Source: Albugo candida
Lineage: Eukaryota; Oomycota; Peronosporomycetes; Albuginales
DNA: 64,000 bases
Assembly (NCBI GenBank): GCA_040437565.1
Contig: JBDOQK010000025.1
Span: 362,265 to 426,264 of the forward strand
Direction of reading: 5' to 3'
This document shows, in pieces, positions 1 through 9,874 of this stretch. A program made the position numbers and the translations under genes. The notes under the pieces are model-generated. The model saw nothing but the letters and a program-made list of their open reading frames with translations, had not been told where the DNA came from and ran no database searches. How positions within the stretch are numbered: position 1 is the first letter of the stretch; the number at the start of each line of letters is the position of its first letter.

Positions 1-2060
1 ATACTTCCCAACAATGTCGTGGACGCTGAATTCCACCATAAAATGCGCGCTTCTCGCGCCGCGTAGGAAGCGATCACGTTCCCATCCGGACGGAAACACA
101 CCGCAGAGACTGCTGCCCCGTGCCCTTCAAATACACGCCACTTGCTTCCGCTCCGAAAGTCGTAAACAATCACTTCTGCGTCCATAGTTCCATGCGCGAG
201 TCGCTGGGTCGGTCGATGGAAATCAACCATTGGAAATCGCTCTACCAACGCACAGACTGCAGCCGTACATTTCTCCATACACTTTTTCCTTCTTTCTGCC
301 TTTACTGGATCCAAACATGTCAATAGAATGTCAATAATAGCGCCCAAATGCCGCGCCACCCATACAAAACGCAAGTGAATTAGCTGAACAACATACTTCA
401 AGATACTTTGCCGTTGATCATCCGATCGATCTGAAGATGCGATTTCCTGCACAATTCGAAGCACAAATGCTGTTTCGCTGCCACCAAGCGCCAGTAAAAG
501 TGTCATTGCGCTAGAACTCATCGCTTGGGATGTTGCGTCAATGGTGAAAAGCTGTGTTATGAGCATTGATACGTCCAAAAAGTGCGGTCGGAAGAGCATT
601 AATCCTCTGGTAAGAAGCTCAATGGCCAGTGCCACAGTCGATGATGATGGTGCACGCATCCACATCACCAAGACGTCACATACTTTTCTGGCGGTTGACG
701 GTGAGATTTCGCCAGGAAAACAGGTTCCAAATAAACTTAAAAGGACAATAAGGGGCCCAAGTCGATTTGTAAGAGCGTGAATTGGCTGAATTCCTAAAGA
801 CGCCGATGGAAATGCTTCCAATCGTTCTTCTCCGTATAATCGATCCAGTTGCATGTTTAGTTGGGTCGTGTACATTGCTGTCAATTGACGTCGTGTGCTT
901 GCATCCTGACGTCGAATTGCTCCATCAAGAAGTGTTCTTGCAGCTTCAGAAGTGAAATGGCACGAACAAAAACCAAATGTTGCAAGAAGTTCTAAAGACG
1001 GTTCCTGGTACGATGGAGATACTTCAGGAAGCACAACTGAATGCTGAGTGACCAATTGACTCCAAAGTAAATGGAATTCTTCATCCACGCGATCATTTAC
1101 GAGATCCATCACGTTCATACAGATCGACACAACGCCCAATGCGATACTCGCCGAAAAGGTTGGAGAAGTGCACCAGAGCCGTTCGATTGTGTCATGCGTA
1201 TTCGAAAGTGGCAGAGTGAGCGCGTGAGCATCGCCGACGAGTGCACACGCATATGAGCAATGTGGTTCTTCAACTCCAAGAACGGTGGCACACGCTTCAT
1301 CAATAGCTGGTGATGCATTCCACGAGAGGAAGAAGGCGAGTAGAATCTTTTCTAAAGAAGCACATGAGACACTGCTTTCCGCCCATGCCTGCTTGATTTG
1401 TAGTGCGCAATGAGGAACGCTAAAACGAATGAGATGAACAGCGGCGCCGCCGATGGTGCTGTCGATGCATTCCACACCATTGAATGACTTTTGCGGATTC
1501 ACGCTTGTGCCATACACGAGTGAATGAGGAATGACACGCTCTAAAATACCTGTCGATAGACTCCAAACACGCACCAGCGCGTCATGACAAATGATGTAGA
1601 GCGTCGTGGTAGCGAGATGCCATTCCAATGCGACCGCTTGCGGTTGAGCGAATTCGTAGAGACAGTCGTATTCATTCCGACTGCCAAAGTACACAACCAC
1701 GCGATTATCGGAACCGATTGATGCGATGTGGCGAGTGTCAGGAGCGATGGAAATATCTTGGATGGCGCCACGATGATAATGCCAACGCGATACAATAGAA
1801 ATGTCTAGATGCGGACACAGTGTCTTTTCGCCAAGACCACATCGCAATTTTACAGAAACTAAAGAGAGATAGCCGAATTCGCAACCGGTAAAGATTTTCC
1901 AACTGCCATCTTCACCACTTGCAACGTGAGCTAAGCAAGAGATCCTTCCATCATGAACGCCATGCAAGACAACCTCGCGGTCATGACGACCACCCAAAAT
2001 GCCTACACGAATGTTTCCATGAGAATCACCACATGCATACAGTGGGATTCGGTCCAAATG
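1..2060 (-). CDS. WDR7: WDR7 / rabconnectin-3-beta-like WD-repeat protein, C-terminal part (runs off the window)
   Basis: One uninterrupted minus-strand frame runs from the gap edge at 2060 to base 1. Its first ~390 bp are identical to 4507-4898 inside the N-terminal fragment, so the two pieces belong to one gene. Landmarks resembling animal WDR7: a mid-protein WD blade with IASIGSDNRVVVYF, a helical stretch with LAIELLTRGLMLFRPHFLDV, and near base 1 a C-terminal blade with VIVYDFRSGS and GAAVSAVCFRPDGNVIASY. WDR7 partners with DMXL proteins to control V-ATPase assembly on endosomes and Golgi (family knowledge). The true C-terminus lies outside the window. Family call is by recognition of the C-terminal blade and helical region. 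Confidence 0.75.
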
Positions 2061-2160
2061 NNNNNNNNNNNNNNNNNNNNNNNNNNNNNNNNNNNNNNNN
2101 NNNNNNNNNNNNNNNNNNNNNNNNNNNNNNNNNNNNNNNNNNNNNNNNNNNNNNNNNNNN
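2061..2160. other. Assembly gap (100 N)
   Basis: Left flank ends inside the WDR7 gene, and its last ~390 bp recur at 4507-4898. The contig to the right therefore carries the same locus, but placed 2.4 kb away behind unrelated sequence. The scaffold order or the right contig's first 2.3 kb is suspect. Confidence 0.95.
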
Positions 2161-2549
2161 TAATTTTGAAATTAAATCATAAATAATTAAAGAATTATAA
2201 TAGTTTTTTAAATTCATTTTTTTTTTTATAAAATACTTGATGATAAAGATAAAATTTTAAAATTTTTTTTTTTTCTAAAATGAATCACCTTTAGTTTTAA
2301 TACGAGGAAGAATTGAAATTTTGAGCTTGTTATGGTTGAATTAGTGAGATCGTTACCGTGGTATTCCGAATGCAAACCATTGGATTTGATTGAATGCAAT
2401 TGTAATAAATCACTAGCATTCGATGAACTCAGATCTGATTTCGTTTTGCAAGTTGCGATACTCAGTTTGAAACGTTAATGGAGCTCCTCTTACTAACAGT
2501 CAAACAGTTCTTTATAACTACTTAAGGTTACAATTTCGCCAAAGGCAAA
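2161..2549. other. Non-coding, strongly A/T-rich start of contig
   Basis: The first ~120 bases after the gap are nearly pure A/T with T and A runs. No coding frame, RNA gene or repeat was recognised up to the SDR remnant. Confidence 0.6.
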
Positions 2550-3461
2550 CGAGATCACGCGCGTATGTGTCCTCCACCAGCTCCAATAACGATTCTGTAA
2601 TCTGTTTAGACTCGCTTGACACCATAAATAGAGTCACTCCAGCTATGTCTTCGCTGTCACCGCATCGTTCTAATGGAAGCGTTCTACTCATTTAGTGAAC
2701 GAGGAGGCCGCAGCACTGCGAATGGTCTCAGTCATATCAGTTGGTATCACACCTGGCGCGATCGAATCTACATTGACGGGTCCTCCCTTCCGTCTTCGAG
2801 AGAGCTTCGCTTCCAGAACTCGTGTCAAATGATGAAGTGCCGCTCTAGGTGCATCGTACGCCATCACATCCATTTTACTCGGCGAAAAGCCCGTTAACGA
2901 TCCAATGTTGATAATGCGGGCGCTACCATTTTAATCCGTAGCTCTATCAAGTTGTGGTGAGAAATCGCAAGAGAGAAGTAAGCGGCAGCCACATTAACTG
3001 AAAATGGTTACCTTCAAATTGACAAAAAATTGATAGCTGTATACCTTATACCGTATATCGCATCAAAACAACCAAATTTTTTCTTCGTGATTACCAAGCG
3101 CGGTGGGGATCGCAACGCCCGAATTGTTGACAAGTACGTCTAATTTGGACTCATACGAAGCGAATTACTGCGAGAGATGTGCACATCCTTTTTCTGAGCT
3201 GATGTCCCTTTGCAGCTACGTACGTGAAGTCAAATGCTTTAAAGACGGATGTGGAGATTTACCACTTACCACTCTATGTTCCAGGAACTTGATCTTTGAG
3301 TTCGGCAGCAGATTTCTTGCACGAACCGTCATTGCCCGATGCAATGTACACTTTGGCGCCACTACTCACAAATCCATAAGCAACCATTCGTCCGATTCTC
3401 CTCCCCCGCCTATGGCCAGCACGATTTTATCATTCACGCTGAAGAGATTGGAGACTTCCAT
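2550..3461 (-). pseudogene. Short-chain dehydrogenase/reductase pseudogene (3-oxoacyl-ACP reductase-like)
   Basis: Scattered minus-strand frames carry the SDR hallmarks in order. An N-terminus from ATG at 3461 (MEVSNLFSVNDKIVLAIGGGG) leads in a shifted frame to RIGRMVAYGFVSSGAKVYIAS (cofactor fold). Then come KLDVLVNNSGVA (NNxG motif), IINIGS and AYDAPRAALHHLTR (active-site YxxxK region, Lys replaced by Arg), VNVDSIAPGVIPTDMT, and a C-terminal LPLERCGDSEDIAGV. At least two frameshifts plus in-frame stops separate them, and the YxxxK lysine is lost. The layout resembles the RhlG-like 3-oxoacyl-ACP reductase group. It lies between the gap and the extra WDR7 copy, suggesting decayed or foreign-origin filler. 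Confidence 0.75.
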
Positions 3462-3767
3462 TTTTAAAGTGAGCACAAGTTCCACATAAGGAAGATCCAA
3501 TCTTTATGAATCGTACTTTACGAGAATAGCTAGGCTAGGTGCAACCTCCTTCTAGAATGGGTGTCTTCTAGGAAATCGAAAAAGAGAATATGGATTGAAG
3601 ATATCGTACATAACATTGGAATTCTGATCTCGAATCTCATTTTTTACTACATTAATGAAGCTGATAAAAATATATATTGGAGCTTTTCCAGTTACTTTAT
3701 TGAATTATACACGCACAAAAAACGAATCTATCCGCCTATTCAATTACGCAAAAGCGAATCATCTTCA
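3462..3767. other. Non-coding spacer between SDR remnant and WDR7 copy
   Basis: A/T-rich with short chance frames only. It ends abruptly where WDR7 homology begins at about 3768, the counterpart of 1203 in the intact gene. Confidence 0.5.
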
Positions 3768-4380
3768 TCGAAAGTGGCAGAGTGAGCGCGTGAGCATCGC
3801 CGACGAGTGCACACGGCATATGAGCAATGTGGTTTTTAACTCGAAGAACGGTGGCACACGCTTCATCAATAGCTGGTGATGCATTCCACGAGAGGAAGAA
3901 GGCGAGTAGAATCTTTCTAAAGAAGCGCATGAGACGCTGCTTTCCGCCCATGCCTGCTTGATTTGTAATGCGCAATGCGAAACGCTCAAACGAATGAGAT
4001 GAACAGTGGCGCCGCCGATGGTGCTGTCGATGCATTCCACACCATTAAATGACTTTTGCGGATTCACGCTTGTGCCATACACAGGTGAATGAGGAATGAC
4101 ACGCTCTAAAATACCTGTCGATAGACTCCAAACACGCATCAGCGCGTCATGACAGCTGATGTAGAGCATCGTGGTATCGAGATTTCATTCCAATGCGACC
4201 GTTTGCGGTTTAACGAATTCGTGGAGACAGTCGTATTCATTCCGACTGCCAAAGTACACAACCACGCGATTATCGGAACCGATTGATGCGATGTGGCGAG
4301 CGTCAGGAGCGATGGAAATATCTTGGATGACGCCACAATGATAATGCCAGCGTGATTCAATAGAAATGTCTGCATCCGGA
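3768..4380 (-). pseudogene. Degenerate partial copy of the WDR7-like gene
   Basis: Aligns end to end with about 1203-1800 of the WDR7 gene with many substitutions and small indels. Examples: 'gacagctgatgtagagcatc' here against 'gacaaatgatgtagagcgtc' there. One- and two-base indels break the frame repeatedly, so it cannot encode the blade region. The divergence shows a real older duplication, not just an assembly overlap. It is truncated on both sides: by unrelated DNA on the left and by an inverted copy of itself on the right. Confidence 0.8.
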
Positions 4381-4499
4381 CATTTCTATTGAATCACGCT
4401 GGCATTATCATTGTGGCGTCATCCAAGATATTTCCATCGCTCCTGACGCTCGCCACATCGCATCAATCGGTTCCGATAATCGCGTGGTTGTGTACTTTG
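4252..4499. repeat. Perfect 119-bp inverted repeat with 10-bp spacer
   Basis: Bases 4381-4499 are the exact reverse complement of 4252-4370, spacer 4371-4380. Both arms carry the diverged WDR7-copy alleles (for example gcgtcatccaag and its complement). Immediately after 4500 the sequence reverts to the intact WDR7 allele. Could be a fold-back rearrangement or a library/assembly chimera. Confidence 0.9.
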
Positions 4500-4500
4500 A

Positions 4501-6233
4501 CAGTCGTATTCATTCCGACTGCCAAAGTACACAACCACGCGATTATCGGAACCGATTGATGCGATGTGGCGAGTGTCAGGAGCGATGGAAATATCTTGGA
4601 TGGCGCCACGATGATAATGCCAACGCGATACAATAGAAATGTCTAGATGCGGACACAGTGTCTTTTCGCCAAGACCACATCGCAATTTTACAGAAACTAA
4701 AGAGAGATAGCCGAATTCGCAACCGGTAAAGATTTTCCAACTGCCATCTTCACCACTTGCAACGTGAGCTAAGCAAGAGATCCTTCCATCATGAACGCCA
4801 TGCAAGACAACCTCGCGGTCATGACGACCACCCAAAATGCCTACACGAATGTTTCCATGAGAATCACCACATGCATACAGTGGGATTCGGTCCAAATGGC
4901 TTTCCGTTTTATCGCTTCTCATCAATATCCGTGATACGGTCACATTTTCGGACTTCGAGAGCTGCGGGAATTGGACTTTTGGCAACTGAAAATCTCGGTC
5001 CGTTGAATAGAGTGAGATGTTCCCGTCTGGATCCACACGAACGATAGTCCACATTCCATCATGCACAAGTGCGACGACTCTCTTTCCACTCGTTTTTTTG
5101 AAAAAGTGTCCCGAATCAATTCGTTTGAGACGAGTATAAAAGCTGCGAGGCACAAACTGATCTAGTGCTTTGGTAAAAATAAAAAATTTACCACCGTCTG
5201 ATGCTTGTGCTCGAAGATCAAATGAAATCATCTCCTGATCTGTCCATAACGCCACAGTTTCGTTGGATAGAAAGCCCCCACCACGCCATTGTAAAGTGCC
5301 TCGATACGTTCCTGCGAGCGGGTATGAGTCTTCATCAACATCGTCGGTTTTGCAGAGCCATTGGCGATACAATACAGCCCATCGTGTGTGCCACACAAAC
5401 AACAGAAGAGAAGCGTTTGGTGACATAGCCATTGCAATTGGAAAGTAAGAGCTTTGAATGGAACGCATAAGCGCTGTTTGAGGATTCATGTTATCGCCTT
5501 CCATGAGTGAAGTGCTTTGAGAGCACGTAATGTCTTCGGCATCATCGGCCCATGAAAGAATCCAGCAGCTGTCTTTCCTCCAACGAAACGATTGACCTGA
5601 GTTCGGCTTTGACCATAAAAAAAAATTGATAAGACCTTGTGTCCCAAGCGAAACAATAATGCAATTCCACAAAACGCGTCGCGGTGCGGAAGGGAGGGGT
5701 GCTGTGAGCACGCCCTGACGTAATTGTTCTTGGCTTGTGTCGGCACAAGGAAGGATTTTCATTCGCCATGCATCAAAGACAACCATGCGAGATTCTTGGC
5801 TGTAGATAAGGGCGAATTGTTTATCGAGCATGGCGATACCATGGATAGGAGCAATCGAAGAGGCAAGGGATGGAATAGAACGGATGGAAAGACCTGTGAA
5901 GATATTCCATTTGGATATACCACCTTCTTGATCAATAGCAAGGAGAATGGATTGGTCGAATTGGTCCAATGTAGTGGTGAAACCACGAATTGGTGATCGT
6001 TTAATTGAACTGTGAGGTACAAAAAGGTTTATTTGCGGTGCGGAAGTTCGGTTGATGGTCCAAGATATAATTATCCCATCTTCCGAGCCAAGAAAGACGC
6101 CTATAACCACGTCTTTTTTGCGTGGAAGAGCTGCAACATGAATGCATGATACGCGGATAATTGGGTTGGTAGTGTAAAGTACAACAGCAAGATGAAGTTC
6201 GGTTGCATTCACGCGCGTCGGAATCGCTTGCAT
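4501..6233 (-). CDS. WDR7: WDR7 / rabconnectin-3-beta-like protein, N-terminal part
   Basis: Open from ATG at 6233, with WD-type blades such as GSEDGIIISWTI near the N-terminus and ACGDSHGNIRVG at about residue 460. No intron is needed. The frame stays authentic down to about 4501, where it enters the inverted copy and ends artificially at 4419. The authentic continuation is the frame at 2060-1; bases 4507-4898 duplicate 1669-2060. The start codon overlaps the longest GPHR frame start on the other strand by 2 bp (6232-6233), so the two genes share a bidirectional promoter. Role by family: cytosolic beta-propeller scaffold regulating V-ATPase. Confidence 0.72.
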
Positions 6234-6300
6234 GAAGTGTTCGAAATTGCGTCGGAATGAACAAGCTGGCGAGTTGATACCGGTACTGAATCGGTATTTA

Positions 6301-7927
6301 ATGACAATGGTTCCACTTCATGACGCGTGCCTTTGGTTGCTCAGTTGGAGTGGGTCCTTCTTCTTTGCGCGTTATTTCTTTACGTGGTGGTTATTCCACG
6401 ACTATGAAGTTAATTCCTCCTTCACACGCGCCTTATTTTCCATTTCGTTTATGTTCTCCTTCAATTTGTTCGAAATCGTATTGTTCCAGGTGATGGATAT
6501 CATGACTGTCACCACTCGTCAACTCATTTGGCGTACAGACTTAATTGCAATTACGTTCTTAATTGTTTTTCTGCTTCCATTGTCTATTTTTTACACCGTT
6601 GCAAGAGATTTATTCACCGTTTCCCGTCGTCACGCACTCTTCATCGCATCTATTGTCCTTGTGGTCTATCTTTACGCATTTTGGCAATTGAACACACTTG
6701 GAAGCGACCTCACCACCGAGTCGAAATGGCTTACTTCCGTCTTTTCCATTACAAAATCTGTCAGTCGTATCAGTGTGTTGGGCGTCGTCTTCATGGCCAT
6801 TTTGTCGGGTTTTGGAGCTGTCAATTGTCCATATGAGTATCTTTCCGTCTTCTGGAGGTCTGTACCGTTTTACTTGGTACAATCTCGATTTGAAAAAGCT
6901 TCCATCTAGGAAAATTGACGATGAAGAAATTGCATTTGTTGAGAGTCGATTACGTCACAATGTCGATATCGTCTTCGCAAAAAAGAAGAGACTTTTGTAC
7001 GAGGAAAGCTGCCATCGACGCGAAGTCTCTCTCCCATCGGGCATCAGATCCAAAATCAAATCTCTTTGGGCCTTTGGGCCGCATGACAGCAAAAATGACG
7101 GTACGTGATCCGTCTTTGGCACATTAAGCGCTCATTCTAAGCTTACAGGATCGTATATGAACTCGCTGATTGCTGAAATCCATACCCTCGAGAGCCTTGG
7201 AAAAGAGCTGTTTCTAGAAGTTCACGCCATGCACCATGTCCGCTTTCGTTTTTTACGCTCTCAAACGCTTCATGGTCGTCTGTACAACTTTTTCGGCTAT
7301 CTTCTTTCCGGCCTCTGTGTGTACAAAATGATGATCGCAACCATCAATGTCGCGTTTGTGCGAAGTAGAGATAAAGATCCAATCACTGATGTCTTCGAGA
7401 AGATTCTTTACATCTTTCCATCAGCCGCAAGATACGTACGTTGTATTTTCATTCCTCCAATAAAATCTCTCACTTTCTTTATAGATCAACATCCGACTCG
7501 TGTCTGAAATCGCATCCTTACTGTTTGTTGGAGTGTTGGTTTTCACCCAGACGCGAGGATTTCTTATGACAATAGTGAAGGTCTTCCGCGCTTGGTCAAA
7601 TATTGTGTCGTCCAACAGTGTTGTCTTGTGGCTCGCACACCTTATGGGAATGTATTTCGTTTCGTCCTTTGTGCTTATGCGAATGAATTTAAATCCGAAA
7701 CATCGGTACGTTGAAGTTGAAGTTGATTTTTTGACCGTTCACGGAATGTTTGTTACAGAGGTCATATCGATCAAGTTTTGGGAAACATTGAATTTGATGT
7801 GTATCATCGATACTTTGACATAACGTTTGTGTTAAGCGCCTTGTGCAATGCACTTGTTCTATTCCTCCTCAAGTTCTCTAAGGCTTCGCGAACACGGATC
7901 GATTCGCTTGAGAACAAGTTTCCGTAA
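6301..7927 (+). CDS. GPR89: Golgi pH regulator (GPHR/GPR89 family)
   Basis: Five exons: 6301-6857, 6910-7100, 7149-7435, 7485-7705 and 7759-7927, all GT-AG with consistent phase, giving about 474 aa (human ~455). Landmarks shared with GPR89: LSGFGAVNCPYEYLSVF at the end of exon 1, the coiled loop with AKKKRLLYEE, FNFLGY-like NFFGYLLSGLCVYK, MMIATINVAF, LAHLMGMYFVSSFVLMRM and EFDVYHRYFD. It is a multi-pass membrane protein; family members act in Golgi acidification as anion channels, and plant GTG homologues were proposed as ABA receptors. The start is ambiguous: ATG at 6232 is the longest frame, but 6301/6307 sits just before the first membrane segment. Confidence 0.93.
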
Positions 7928-8082
7928 ATGGCTCCGAGATTCAACGATACATTCATTCAGCAAGTTATATGTTGAATGTTGGAATTTTCCTTTTGGAAGC
8001 CCGCGCCCAATATGCGTTATCCAATCAAATGGCTTCAGCCGATCAGCAAATAGCCTGATTCGACAAAAAGCTAAGTAAAGCA

Positions 8083-8617
8083 ATGGCCGAGCAAAAAATC
8101 AATGATGCGGTTCACGGAATGATGGAGCAATTGGACGTGAAGTTTATTCGTGATTTTCAGGTAAAGGAGCATTCTTGATGGTATAAATACGCAGCCGAAT
8201 CACTAGTGGTTACAGAAACGAGGCTACCTGTGCAGTGCGCAATGTTTTGACGACAAAACAAGCTCGTCCGAACAGATTCAAAATTGCGTGGAGCGATGCC
8301 AATTCCCAATGCAGCAGCTACAGAATGTGATCCAACAAGAGCTTCAGTCGTTTCAGGTTTGCTTTATAGGATTTGCATTCTTCTTTTGGCTAATGTTGCG
8401 TCTATAGAATCGCCTCCAAAGATGCGCAATGGATTGCCAGGACCGTGCACGCGACTCAATTCCAATCAATGAAAAAGTCGATCACAAGACGCAAAGTCGG
8501 ATGCAAAAAGAAATGGAAGCGTGTGTGGGCCAATGTGTGGACAAGCAAATTCAATGCATTCCTACGCTACAAAAACGACTGGAACAGAACATTACGCAAG
8601 TCAGCTCTCAACAGTGA
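8083..8617 (+). CDS. FAM136A: FAM136A-like twin CX3C protein (DUF842)
   Basis: Three exons, 8083-8160, 8216-8356 and 8408-8617, give 142 aa. It has two CX3C pairs: CSAQC/CVERC and CAMDC/CVGQC, the helix-hairpin arrangement of DUF842. The start MAEQKINDAVHGMMEQLD and the C-terminal CVDKQIQCIPTL match the family pattern. FAM136A is a small mitochondrial protein linked to the intermembrane space; exact role unclear. It begins about 155 bp after GPHR on the same strand. Confidence 0.88.
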
Positions 8618-8664
8618 TGACAGCGGCTAGATTTTGTTAAGTTAGAATAGTTTTTGTTCTATCG

Positions 8665-9832
8665 CTAAAGAGAAGTCAATTCGCCAATCGCTATGGACGA
8701 TGTTGGAGCAATTCCTTCCTCTACTTTATCTTCTTGCGATATTGCTACGACATCTTTCGACACTGCAACATTTGCCTTGGAACGCCGATTTCTTCGTTGG
8801 CGCAACATCCACTCATACGTTCCGTACCCCACAAAGTACAAATAAATGTGAAATCCCAGCAATACTCCGTACATGAACGTGCAGGGAATTGATACTACCA
8901 GCGTGATGACGACTCCAATCTCGCCAGGTTGTGATATCGTTGTTATATCCAGCAAGAGAAGCCAACATGAAGCAAAAATTGCTTGTGTGAGGAATTGTGC
9001 AAAACCTAATTGAAGTGGATCAAGGTTGTATAAAGGTTGCTCAACCGAGCTGATGCGTACCACAACACGCGATTGTGAAAAATTGAGCATAATTAGATTT
9101 GCCGATGCAAGTATGAAGCCTGTCACCCATTTGGTCAACTAGTCAGAGAAGGAATGCTTATCGAGATGACCAATATTCGTACCATGTGCAATGATGATCT
9201 AAACCGGGAACACTCTTACGACACATTGAGCAGTACCGAGTCTTTGACCATCTCGATCCATCGATCTTGATCCCAAACCAGCCATTTGGCAAGGATTCCT
9301 ACAATCAAAAATGACTCTAGCCTCACATGAGAGTGGAAAGCATACATCAGCGAGTTTCGAAGGATCGATTTGCTCACATGAGATCCATGCAACAAGGAGC
9401 AGCCCAAAGACCGAAACATGAAATAGAGCCATTCCTGAAATCTGATCCGGATACAGAATCAGACTTTTATGAGAGTTTTAGCCACGACTATCATACCATC
9501 CAAGAGTTTAATGTCCTATTTGTGTGAAAAGAGGATGAAGTTGGCACGGATGGAGGTTCGGTCTCCGCTAGTCTCAATAATGCACTCAGCACAGCCACAT
9601 AAAAAGAAATCGCAGAGATCAAGTGTCCGGATACTGCAACAATTTGATCAAGCGAATACGGGCGTTGAAATCCATTGCGCCGCGTTGAATCAGATGGAGT
9701 CGAGTTTGTTCCTGTTGTAAGCGGCGACTTGATTGGTTCTGTCTTGTTCCCGTCAACCGATCTGGAAGGCATTTCCACCGTCTTTTCTCCTGCTGTCTCC
9801 ATAACCGACTGTACCGCTATATGTGCCGTCAT
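8665..9832 (-). CDS. DHHC-type palmitoyltransferase with a reduced cysteine-rich domain
   Basis: Exons 9832-9497, 9441-9346, 9298-9183, 9119-9061 and 9005-8665 splice in phase to 315 aa. Order: N-terminal tail, RRNGFQRPYSLDQ then first membrane span, second span followed by the DPS motif (QIDPSKLAD), catalytic core TRYCSMCRKSVPGLDHHCTW continuing LHTCIGKSNY, two more spans, then a TTxE-like GTYEW before a basic tail. It would S-acylate membrane proteins in the secretory pathway. Odd: the first half of the usual zinc-binding repeat (CxxC...KPxRxHC) is missing, leaving one CxxC plus DHHC. Its start is 42 bp from the divergent F-box gene. Confidence 0.85.
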
Positions 9833-9874
9833 TATGGTACATGATACTCAGACTCAGATAGTGCGCAATTCTGA

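Noticed and set aside
4757-5047. Plus-strand frame of 96 aa (MQRELSKRSFHHERHARQP...)
   Set aside because: Antisense of the WDR7-like gene; it appears twice only because the gene sequence is duplicated at 1919-2060.
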